The notes under the pieces are model-generated. The model did no database searches. It saw nothing but the letters and a program-made list of their open reading frames with translations, and was not told the origin of the DNA. The position numbers were made by a program, and so were the translations under genes. Shown piece by piece: positions 7,589-14,542 of a DNA stretch of 29,785 nt. The number at the start of each line of letters is the position of its first letter. Position 1 is the stretch's first letter. Source of the stretch: Spirochaetota bacterium (GTDB taxonomy: Bacteria; Spirochaetota; Spirochaetia; Treponematales; Treponemataceae); the NCBI GenBank assembly GCA_029571425.1, contig JAKPSR010000067.1:1-29785 (forward strand), read 5' to 3'.

Positions 7589-8059
7589 ATGTCTAGCGCC
7601 GAAAGCACCGAGGGGATCGTCGTCTCTGTCGCGACGGAGGTCGATGTCGACTCAGTCGCGCCGATGTACGACTCGTATCGCGCGTTTTACCGGGCCGAGC
7701 CCGATCCCGAGGGTTCTCGCCGCTTTCTCCGTGAGCGACTGTCGCGCGGGGAATCGATAGTCCTGGTCGCGCGATCACGCGGCGAGCCCGTGGGCTTTCT
7801 GCAGATATACCCGAGCTTTTCGTCGGTGGCGATGCGGCCGATACTCGTCGTTAACGATCTCTTCGTGCGCCCCGAAATCCGCCGTCGTGGGGTCGGCTTC
7901 CTCCTCCTTGAGGAGGCGAAGCGGCAGGCGCGCGATCGGGGCGCCGTCCGACTTAGCCTTTCCACCCAGGTGACGAACGAGGCGGCCCAGGCGCTGTACC
8001 GCGCGAACGGATGGGTTCGCCAAGACGATTTTTTCGTTTTTACTTTTAAGATGGTATGA
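7589..8059 (+). CDS. GNAT N-acetyltransferase
   Basis: The 156-residue protein is a single GNAT domain. Motif A reads VVNDLFVRPEIRRRGVGFLL, with the acetyl-CoA-binding RRRGVG loop, and motif B is ALYRANGWVRQDDFFVFTFK. The substrate is unknown. The frame is open well upstream, but the ATG at 7589 has GAGAGGAG at a workable distance and lies right after the promoter, so it is preferred. The last codons overlap the next gene in an ATGA. Confidence 0.9.
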   Translation: MSSAESTEGIVVSVATEVDVDSVAPMYDSYRAFYRAEPDPEGSRRFLRERLSRGESIVLVARSRGEPVGFLQIYPSFSSVAMRPILVVNDLFVRPEIRRRGVGFLLLEEAKRQARDRGAVRLSLSTQVTNEAAQALYRANGWVRQDDFFVFTFKMV

Positions 8060-9036
8060 GGGAAAAAATGGATTCGGTCGAAAGCGGGGCGATGGGCCCG
8101 AACCCGTCGAGCGTCGGCATCTTGCTCGAGCGGATGCATGGGGAGCCTCGCGAGGTAACGCGCATGCGCGAGCGCGTTGGCGGTCAGCAGGGATATTCCG
8201 GATCGCGCATTGGCTATTACGAGGTCGAGAGCCGCGATGCCCGCGGCATGGCCCATTCCGACCTCGTCGTGACGAAGGACGCGGTCCTGCACGAGCGCCG
8301 CGTGCTCGACCTTCTTTCGCGTAAGGGCTGCGCCGTGCCTCCTCTCGTCGTCGAGGACCTTTCTTTCGATGGGCGGTCGCTCGTCTATATGCCTTTCATG
8401 GCCTCTCGTCCTGAGCTCGATCTTGGCCACCCGAAGAGCCCGATGACCCTTGCGGTGGCCGAGGGCCTCGCCGGCATACATGCGGCGAATCGGCTGGATC
8501 GTCCCGAGTGGATGGCGAGGACCGATGACGACTTCGAGCGCTACCTGTGGCTCCGGGCTTGGCGCCAGCGATGGGAAGAGAACATGGCGAACGCGGAATT
8601 CCGCGCCGAGTTCGGCTCGTATGAAAGTCGTCTCGAGGTCGCGTCGGCTTCATTCCTCGGCGCGCTCCGCGATATATCCGCCGAGGGACAAACGCTCACC
8701 GTGCTCAACGTCGATCTGCTGCCCGACCATATCCGTACGTGGCGGGGCGGCGCGTACTTCATCGATTGGGAACAATCCTCGTTCGGTACCCTGTACCTTG
8801 ATCTTCCAAATCACTTTACGGTCGAGACGGCGCTCGTGTATCGAGATGCCCTCGCTCGGAGGGGATATGAGATTCCGACGGTCGAATTCATGGAGCGTTT
8901 CCACGAGACTTCTCGGTATATGGGTCTTCGTTATCTCGGTGCATCCCTGATGCTGTGGGGACAGGGCGGAAAGGCCCGAGAGGATGGGCGATGGTTCCTG
9001 CACTATACCCTGCACCTTGCCCTGCACGGGAGGTAA
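8056..9036 (+). CDS. Aminoglycoside-phosphotransferase-fold kinase, divergent active site
   Basis: The 326-residue protein has the APH/choline-kinase layout: a possible ATP-binding Lys in LVVTKDA (Lys74), a Glu in LHERRVLDLL (Glu80), the catalytic loop LNVDLLPDHI (Asp220) and a DFG-like IDWEQSSFGTLYLDL (Asp237). In typical members the catalytic loop reads HGDLHPGN. Here the leading His is Asn and the metal-binding Asn is His, so activity may be altered. It is more likely a housekeeping small-molecule kinase than a resistance enzyme. The start could be the ATG at 8056, overlapping the previous stop, or the ATG at 8068, which has GAGGG close by. Confidence 0.75.
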   Translation: MREKMDSVESGAMGPNPSSVGILLERMHGEPREVTRMRERVGGQQGYSGSRIGYYEVESRDARGMAHSDLVVTKDAVLHERRVLDLLSRKGCAVPPLVVEDLSFDGRSLVYMPFMASRPELDLGHPKSPMTLAVAEGLAGIHAANRLDRPEWMARTDDDFERYLWLRAWRQRWEENMANAEFRAEFGSYESRLEVASASFLGALRDISAEGQTLTVLNVDLLPDHIRTWRGGAYFIDWEQSSFGTLYLDLPNHFTVETALVYRDALARRGYEIPTVEFMERFHETSRYMGLRYLGASLMLWGQGGKAREDGRWFLHYTLHLALHGR

Positions 9037-9039
9037 GTG

Positions 9040-10152
9040 ATGGCCCGCGGCGTCGACGTTCGCGTGTACTCGCCCGAAAGCGATCCCGTAACCATTCAGG
9101 GCTTTACCGTCGTCGTCGACGTGCTGCGGGCATTCTCGGTCTCGTATTACATAGCTTCCGCGCGCCCCGATCGATACCTCGTCGTCGAGTCCGTTGATGC
9201 GGCCTTTCGCCTTCGTGACCTCTTGCCGAATCCCGTTCTGGTTGGCGAGCGGATGGGCGTGAAGGTGCCGGGCTTCGACTACGGCAACTCGCCGACCGAG
9301 CTTCTCGGGGCCGACCTTCGTGGAAAGACAGTCGTCCATACTACTACGTTCGGGACGAGGGGGCTCGTGCGCCAGAGCGCGGCAAACGAGGTCGTCGTCG
9401 GGAGTTTCGTCAACGCCCAGGCGATCGTCGGCCTCGTCCGCGCGCGGGGTATTGAACGCGTCAACGTCTACTGCACGGCCACCCCTGGGCGGGCAAACGG
9501 CGAGGAGGACTACGCCTTCGCCGGGTATCTCGATGCCGCGCTGAACGGGCGCGATTTCGACTTTGCCGCGACCGTCGACCGTCTGCGCGCGACAACGGGG
9601 GCGGGGTTTCGCGAGGACGGATTCGCGCCCGCCTCTGATTTCGAGCTTTGCATGGAGCTCGACCGATTTGACGCCGTTCTTGCCCGCGCGTTGCCGAGCG
9701 ACGGGCTCGGGGACGCGGAACTCGTGCCAGTCGCGGCGTCTCGGTTCGATCCCCTCCGCTTTGGCGAGAGCCTCTCTCGCGCGCGAAGCGTCGGCTTCGA
9801 CTCGTCCGCCGCCTCAAGCCCGCGTTTTCGCGCGAGCCGGGAGGACATTGTCCGCGAGGCGGCCCTTGATTCCCCGCCCGCCGCCTCGGCCCTCTCGTTC
9901 CTGCTTTCGGACGCCGCCCTCAAGGTGACCTCACGCGACGCCCTACGCTCCTTGTATATCGGCCTTTCGAACTACGCGGAGATATTGATCAATACCCATC
10001 AGTACACCGCCGCGCTCAACGCGCAAAGCGCCCGGATCGGCGCGTCGTATCTGCGCGAATACGTGGCGCGCGATGGTTCCCGCGGCGTCGTGGCGGCGGT
10101 GGAGACGACCGTCGCCTGGCTCGACGCCGTCGTGCGGAGGCTCGGTTCGTGA
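9040..10152 (+). CDS. ComB-family phosphatase-like protein with C-terminal extension
   Basis: Residues 1 to about 240 match the 2-phosphosulfolactate phosphatase (ComB) family: FTVVVDVLRAFSVSYYIAS, LVGERMGVKVPGFDYGNSP, TTTFGTRGL, CTATPGRANGEEDYAFAGY and SDFELCMELDRFD. ComB hydrolyses phosphosulfolactate in coenzyme M synthesis, but many bacteria outside methanogens carry homologues whose role is unclear. From about 240 to 370 there is an extra region, largely helical (LYIGLSNYAEILINTHQYTA), that a normal ComB of about 240 residues lacks. The ATG at 9040 fits a GGAGG six bases upstream; a GTG directly before it is the alternative. No ComA or ComC gene is in the window. Confidence 0.82.
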   Translation: MARGVDVRVYSPESDPVTIQGFTVVVDVLRAFSVSYYIASARPDRYLVVESVDAAFRLRDLLPNPVLVGERMGVKVPGFDYGNSPTELLGADLRGKTVVHTTTFGTRGLVRQSAANEVVVGSFVNAQAIVGLVRARGIERVNVYCTATPGRANGEEDYAFAGYLDAALNGRDFDFAATVDRLRATTGAGFREDGFAPASDFELCMELDRFDAVLARALPSDGLGDAELVPVAASRFDPLRFGESLSRARSVGFDSSAASSPRFRASREDIVREAALDSPPAASALSFLLSDAALKVTSRDALRSLYIGLSNYAEILINTHQYTAALNAQSARIGASYLREYVARDGSRGVVAAVETTVAWLDAVVRRLGS

Positions 10153-10868
10153 CGCCCGCGCGGAAGCTGTCGATCGGGGCGCTGGGGAACACCCTCGCGT
10201 GCGAGATCGACGAACCGTATCCCGGCGCGCCGGTACGGGCTATTTCCCTTCATGGGGGCGGTCCTCTCGGCAAGGAGGGCACTTCCTACCTCGCGCCGGC
10301 CTTTCTCGCGCGCGGCGAGGCCCTCGCCCGTCTTGATTTCTCGGGGCAGGGAGAAAGCTCTGGCTCGATACCCGAGTCGAGCCTGCGAGGTCGGTTCGAG
10401 GAGGCGCTTCAGGCGATGGACGCGCTCGGCATGGACGGGAACACGACCGTCATTGGGACCAGCATGGGAGGGTATATCGCGACGCGCATTGCCGCGATGG
10501 GCCGCGCGTCGCGGCTTGTCCTTTTTTGTCCCGCAGCCTATACCCCGCGCGCGTGGGACGTTCCTTTCGGGGGCGGCTTCACCGAGATCATCAGAGCGCC
10601 GCTCTCGTACCTCGAGAGCGACGTACCGTCCCTTCTCGCGTCCTTTCGCGGCCCCTCCTTCCTTTGCGTGCCGTCTGAAGACGAGATCGTGCCTGAGGAG
10701 GTTACGCAGGCGTATCGGGAAAATCTCGCCCGCAGCGGTCCCGTTTCGGTGTATACTGTCGAGGGGTGCCCGCATCCCGTGCACCGGTGGTCAGACGGGA
10801 AACCCGCCGTTAGGGACGGCATCGTCCGGGCCCTCTCCGAGTTTCTCGCCGGGGCCGAAGATCGATAG
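10149..10868 (+). CDS. Alpha/beta hydrolase
   Basis: The 239-residue protein has the hydrolase core: an oxyanion region SLHGGGPLGKEG, then LDFSGQGESSG, the nucleophile elbow GTSMGG, a probable acid residue in FLCVPSEDEIVPEE and the His region CPHPVHRW. The pattern LDFSGQGES is common in lipase/acyl-transferase-like hydrolases. The substrate is unknown. The GTG start overlaps the ComB-like stop in a GTGA, so the two are likely made together. Confidence 0.87.
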   Translation: MTPARKLSIGALGNTLACEIDEPYPGAPVRAISLHGGGPLGKEGTSYLAPAFLARGEALARLDFSGQGESSGSIPESSLRGRFEEALQAMDALGMDGNTTVIGTSMGGYIATRIAAMGRASRLVLFCPAAYTPRAWDVPFGGGFTEIIRAPLSYLESDVPSLLASFRGPSFLCVPSEDEIVPEEVTQAYRENLARSGPVSVYTVEGCPHPVHRWSDGKPAVRDGIVRALSEFLAGAEDR

Positions 10869-10889
10869 AGATAAAAAAAAGGAGTGACG

Positions 10890-11432
10890 ATGGAGCCGAC
10901 CGAACTTGCGACGAACTTCTCGCGGGTGCCCGCTGATATTCACTTTTTCATTAACCATCCGATTATAGCGAAGGCGCTCGACTCGCGGCTTGGCCTGTTC
11001 TTCGCGCTGGTCGTGAGCCTTGCTCTCGCGTACGTGGGCGCCCGATTTCTCGCGCGTCGCACTCGCCGCGGTCGCTTGCTCGCGGTAGCCTTCGCTTTCG
11101 CCGCGATAGGCTTTTTCTCAGGCTTTCGCGTCGCCTCTTCATCGGCTTCCTTCGCGCGGAACCCAACTTCGGCGACTATCATCGCCGCCATCGTCCACGG
11201 AAAGGCGATTACCGGGCCCTTCTTCGCGCGTACTCACTACCTTATCGTGAAGATCGAGAACGACCTGCACGGCGTCGCGACGACCCGCGCGATATGGGAA
11301 GACCCGTCGAAGAAGCCCGGGGCGACTTTCGACTACAGCCTGTACACCTACGCGACGAGTCATGGCGACCTGATGTATCGATTCCTCAATCCTCCGCGTA
11401 AGCTTCCGCCCGCCCGGGGCAACCTGCAGTAG
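10890..11432 (+). CDS. Uncharacterised membrane protein with extracytoplasmic tail, 180 aa
   Basis: I do not recognise the family. Two hydrophobic segments (about 39-57 and 66-83) are separated by a short basic loop (ARRTRRGR) that should face the cytoplasm. After them come about 95 residues with HGDLMYRFLNPP near the end. The ATG at 10890 has AAAAGGAG at ideal distance. It sits six bases ahead of a membrane ferredoxin gene, and the pair may form one membrane redox complex; this is context only, since no cofactor-binding motif is visible here. Confidence 0.75.
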   Translation: MEPTELATNFSRVPADIHFFINHPIIAKALDSRLGLFFALVVSLALAYVGARFLARRTRRGRLLAVAFAFAAIGFFSGFRVASSSASFARNPTSATIIAAIVHGKAITGPFFARTHYLIVKIENDLHGVATTRAIWEDPSKKPGATFDYSLYTYATSHGDLMYRFLNPPRKLPPARGNLQ

Positions 11433-11438
11433 GCCGCC

Positions 11439-12392
11439 ATGAACGAGAAATCGCGCCTCAAGCTATCGGTAACGAGGGACACGATAACGGTTCCGCTCGT
11501 CCTTCTTGCCGTCTTCTACGGGGTCGCCGCCTGGCGTTTCGCCGCGACGGGGAAAGTCTTTTATCTGTGGAATTTCGGGTACATCGGCACGTCGCTCGCG
11601 ATTGGAACCTTTTTCTTCTCGGCCCTCCCTCGCAGGTTTGCCCGCTGGGGCCGCGTCATCACCGAGATTGCCATCGGCGGGTACCTTCTATTCTACGTCG
11701 GGCTCGCGATGCACGAGAATATGCAGATCGAGGGTTTCTTCGTCTATCTTTTCTCCGGCGTGTTCGCGGGGGCGACGCTGCACTACGCGGTGGGAAAGGT
11801 CTTTGGTCCCTTCGCGTTCGGGCGCGGGTGGTGCGGATGGGCCTGTTGGACCGCGATGGCGCTCGACATATTGCCGTGGAAAGTCCCTTCTTCGCCGCAG
11901 CGCGCGGGTTTTTCCCGGGTGCGATACATCCACTTCGCCCTCGTTCTCGCCGCGATGGTCGCCCTCACTTTGACGGTCGGTATCGATGGCCTTTACGCGC
12001 GAAAGGGCGCGGACGAAGTGCGATGGCTCCTGGTTGGGAACGCGGCGTATTACGCGACCGCGATCGCGCTTGCGGCGGCCCTTCGGGATAACCGCGCCTT
12101 TTGCAAGTACCTTTGCCCCGTCGCGTGCCTTCTTAAGGTGGGTACGAAGTTTTCCCTCCTTCGCGTCGAGATCGACGAGTCGTCCTGCGTCGGTTGCGGC
12201 GCTTGCGAGCGCGCGTGCCCGATGGGCGTGCCGCTTCTCGAGTACGCGAGGCGCGGCGAACGCGTCTCGTCGACCGAATGCGTGCTCTGTTTCGAGTGCG
12301 AGAGGGTGTGTCCTCGGGACGCGGTGAAGGTGGGTTTTCGCCCTGGCCGGCGGATAAAAAATACGGTGCGTGGATCGGGGGGCGGCGCATGA
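11439..12392 (+). CDS. NapH/YccM-like membrane 4Fe-4S ferredoxin
   Basis: The 317-residue protein has about five membrane segments followed by a ferredoxin domain. It carries the cysteine signatures GRGWCGWACWTAM and FCKYLCPVACLL in the membrane part, and two 4Fe-4S binding motifs at the C-terminus: CVGCGACERACPMG and CVLCFECERVCPRDA. Proteins of this group pass electrons between the quinone pool or cytoplasm and a partner enzyme on the other side of the membrane. The partner is not evident; the adjacent 180-residue membrane protein is the first candidate. The stop overlaps the carbonic anhydrase start by four bases. Confidence 0.88.
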   Translation: MNEKSRLKLSVTRDTITVPLVLLAVFYGVAAWRFAATGKVFYLWNFGYIGTSLAIGTFFFSALPRRFARWGRVITEIAIGGYLLFYVGLAMHENMQIEGFFVYLFSGVFAGATLHYAVGKVFGPFAFGRGWCGWACWTAMALDILPWKVPSSPQRAGFSRVRYIHFALVLAAMVALTLTVGIDGLYARKGADEVRWLLVGNAAYYATAIALAAALRDNRAFCKYLCPVACLLKVGTKFSLLRVEIDESSCVGCGACERACPMGVPLLEYARRGERVSSTECVLCFECERVCPRDAVKVGFRPGRRIKNTVRGSGGGA

Positions 12393-13024
12393 GCGAGCGG
12401 GACGAGGGTTCGCTGTTCGACGGCGTCAGGCGCTTTAACCAAACCGACTTCATCGAGCATCGCGAGTTGTTCGCGCGCGTCGCGCGGCGTCAGGATCCGC
12501 ACACCCTGTTCGTCGGGTGCGCCGATTCCCGCGTGATTCCTAACCTTATCACCAAGACCCTGCCCGGCGAGCTCTTCACGGTGCGTAACGTCGGGAACCT
12601 GGTTCCCTTCTACCGCGAGGCGGAGGAATACCTGGCGACTACCTCGGCTATCGAGTACGCGGTCCGGATCCTGCGCATCAAGAATATCGTGATATGCGGC
12701 CACTCGAACTGCGGCGGCGTCGGCGCCCTATTCGCAGACGATGAGGCGCTCTCGGCCGTCCCGCACACGCGGCGCTGGCTTTCGCTCGCGCGTCGCGTTC
12801 GCGATCGTGTCGTGGCGGAGGGTATCGACGACCCCGTTGAGCGCGAGTGGCGCGCCGAGCAGTACAACGTCGTCGAGCAGATGAACCATCTCGTTACCTA
12901 TCCGTACGTCAAGGACGCGTTCCGCCGCGGCGAGCTGTCCATCAGGGGTTGGTACTACGTCATCGAGACTGGGGAGGTATTCGATTACGATCCTTCGAAG
13001 GCCGAATTCGTGAGGATCGAGTGA
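12389..13024 (+). CDS. Beta-class carbonic anhydrase
   Basis: This 211-residue enzyme interconverts CO2 and bicarbonate. It has the canonical beta-class zinc site: Cys44 in GCADSRVIP (with Asp46 and Arg48), then His105 and Cys108 in GHSNCGGVGA. Length and the segment ELFTVRNVGNLVP are normal for the family. The ATG overlaps the previous stop in an ATGA and follows a G-rich stretch that may act as the ribosome site. The next gene starts within its stop codon (TGATG). Confidence 0.95.
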   Translation: MSERDEGSLFDGVRRFNQTDFIEHRELFARVARRQDPHTLFVGCADSRVIPNLITKTLPGELFTVRNVGNLVPFYREAEEYLATTSAIEYAVRILRIKNIVICGHSNCGGVGALFADDEALSAVPHTRRWLSLARRVRDRVVAEGIDDPVEREWRAEQYNVVEQMNHLVTYPYVKDAFRRGELSIRGWYYVIETGEVFDYDPSKAEFVRIE

Positions 13025-13947
13025 TGCCGCGTTCGGGCCTTGTCGCGTCCGCCGCCGAGATGCGCGCTTTGCTGCCGCCGCGGCCCGAAGAGGCCTCGAA
13101 GCGTGATTTCGGGAGCGTGCTCTGCGTCGCGGGGTCAGTAAACTACCGTGGCGCCGCCTGTCTATGCAGCGTCGCCGCCCTTCGCTCGGGGGCGGGCTAC
13201 GCGACCGTCGCCTGCCCCGGTCCCGTCGCTTCCTCCCTTGCCGCCCTGATCCCCGATCTTGTCCTACTACCCCTTCGCGTCCGACGGGGCGTTTCGAGCC
13301 CCGATTCCTGGCGCCTGGTCGACCGCGTTCTTCCGCGCCATACCGCAGTCGTCGTTGGCCCGGGTCTCGGGAGTCTCGCCCGGGGCGTCGCCGACGTCGT
13401 TCCGTTCGCGCGCCGCGTCGTCGCGCGCGTCGCCGCCCTTGGCCTTCCGCTCGTGCTCGACGCGGACGGTATCAACGTTCTCGCGAGGCTCATGCGCGCT
13501 CGCCGTCCCATTCGACTTCCCGCGAGAACGGTACTGACGCCGCACGAGGGCGAGCTCGCGCGCGTTCTCGGCGTCGAGCCCGCGGCCGTGCGATCCGACC
13601 GACCGGGCGCCGCCCTTGAGGCCGCCGGTCTTCTCGGCGCCGTCGTCGTCCTCAAGGGACCGCGAACCCTCATCGCCTCGGGCTCATCGCTCTTCGCGAA
13701 CCCGACCGGCTCGGTGGCTCTCGCCAAGGCGGGCACCGGCGATGTCCTCGCCGGGATCGTAGCGGGCTTTCTTGCCCAGGGCCTCGACCCTCTGGGCGCG
13801 GCGCGGCTTGGCGCGTACGTGCATGGGCTCGCCGGTGACGTCGGCCGCGAGCGGAGGGGCGCGCGCGGGCTACTCGCCTCAGAGGTCGCGGGTTTCGTGC
13901 CCGACGCCCTCGCGCGGCTCGCGGGCGACGCATCCATCCCCCGGTAA
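13024..13947 (+). CDS. nnrD: ADP-dependent NAD(P)H-hydrate dehydratase
   Basis: The 307-residue protein repairs hydrated NAD(P)H with ADP hydrolysis. It has the ribokinase-like fold landmarks: FGSVLCVAGSVNYRGAACL, RSGAGYATVACP, VVVGPGLGS, LDADGINVL, TVLTPHEGELARVLG, LKGPRTLIA and AKAGTGDVLAGIVAGFLAQG, whose GTGD is the catalytic loop. The epimerase domain (NnrE) often fused to it is absent and not in the window. It is the last gene of the run; the next gene has its own promoter. Confidence 0.93.
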   Translation: MPRSGLVASAAEMRALLPPRPEEASKRDFGSVLCVAGSVNYRGAACLCSVAALRSGAGYATVACPGPVASSLAALIPDLVLLPLRVRRGVSSPDSWRLVDRVLPRHTAVVVGPGLGSLARGVADVVPFARRVVARVAALGLPLVLDADGINVLARLMRARRPIRLPARTVLTPHEGELARVLGVEPAAVRSDRPGAALEAAGLLGAVVVLKGPRTLIASGSSLFANPTGSVALAKAGTGDVLAGIVAGFLAQGLDPLGAARLGAYVHGLAGDVGRERRGARGLLASEVAGFVPDALARLAGDASIPR

Positions 13948-13957
13948 TCCGAAAGCG

Positions 13958-13988
13958 TGCTATACTGAAAACGCCGGGTCGCCGGTTT
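13958..13988 (+). promoter_or_regulatory. Extended -10 promoter and leader hairpin
   Basis: TGC-TATACT (13958-13966) is an extended -10 element with no clear -35 box. Just after it, CCGG-GTCG-CCGG forms a hairpin flanked by AAAA and TTTT (13968-13988), which may fold in the leader of the isochorismatase-type gene. Confidence 0.5.
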
Positions 13989-14008
13989 TGTGCAACCAAG
14001 GAGGGTGG

Positions 14009-14542
14009 ATGAACGCGCTTTTGATTCTCAACATGCAGGTCGGCGCCATTTCGGTATCTCCCTGTTACGACATTGAGGGTGTGGTCTCGCGGATAAGCTC
14101 GCTCGCGGCGCGCTTTCGCGAGCGCGGGGATCTCGTCGTGCTCGTCAAGCACAACGGGTCGCGCGAGAATTTCATGCCGCGCGGGAGCGCGGACGGCGAG
14201 CTAATCGCGGAGCTGACGCCGGGCCCGGCCGACCTCGTCGTCGAGAAGACGGTGAACGACGCGTTTTATCGGACGGGACTCGACGAGACGTTGCGCGCTC
14301 GCGGGGTCTCCGAGGTGTTCGTCGCGGGCTGCATGACGGAGATGTGCGTGAACTCGACTGTCCAGTCGGCTTTGACCAAGGACTACCTCGTAACGGTCGT
14401 CAAGGATTGCCATACGACCGGCGACAGGCCGCGCCTCTCGTCGAGGCAGATCATCGATTTCTACAATTGGCTTTGGGGAATACTCGTTCCGACGGCCGGC
14501 TTCGTGCGGATGCGAAACGCGGCCGAGATCGCGGCTGAATGA
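14009..14542 (+). CDS. Isochorismatase-fold hydrolase-like protein with Asn for catalytic Asp
   Basis: The 177-residue protein has the cysteine-hydrolase fold of nicotinamidases and isochorismatases. Lys80 (VVEKTVNDAF) and Cys113 (GCMTEMCVNSTVQSAL) of the triad are present. The usual Asp of the N-terminal strand is Asn8 (LLILNMQVG), so the normal Asp-Lys-Cys triad is incomplete. Catalysis on the usual substrates may be lost or changed. GGAGGG lies 5-6 bases before the ATG, and an upstream in-frame extension is not needed. The last 82 bases overlap the convergent gene on the minus strand. Confidence 0.85.
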   Translation: MNALLILNMQVGAISVSPCYDIEGVVSRISSLAARFRERGDLVVLVKHNGSRENFMPRGSADGELIAELTPGPADLVVEKTVNDAFYRTGLDETLRARGVSEVFVAGCMTEMCVNSTVQSALTKDYLVTVVKDCHTTGDRPRLSSRQIIDFYNWLWGILVPTAGFVRMRNAAEIAAE

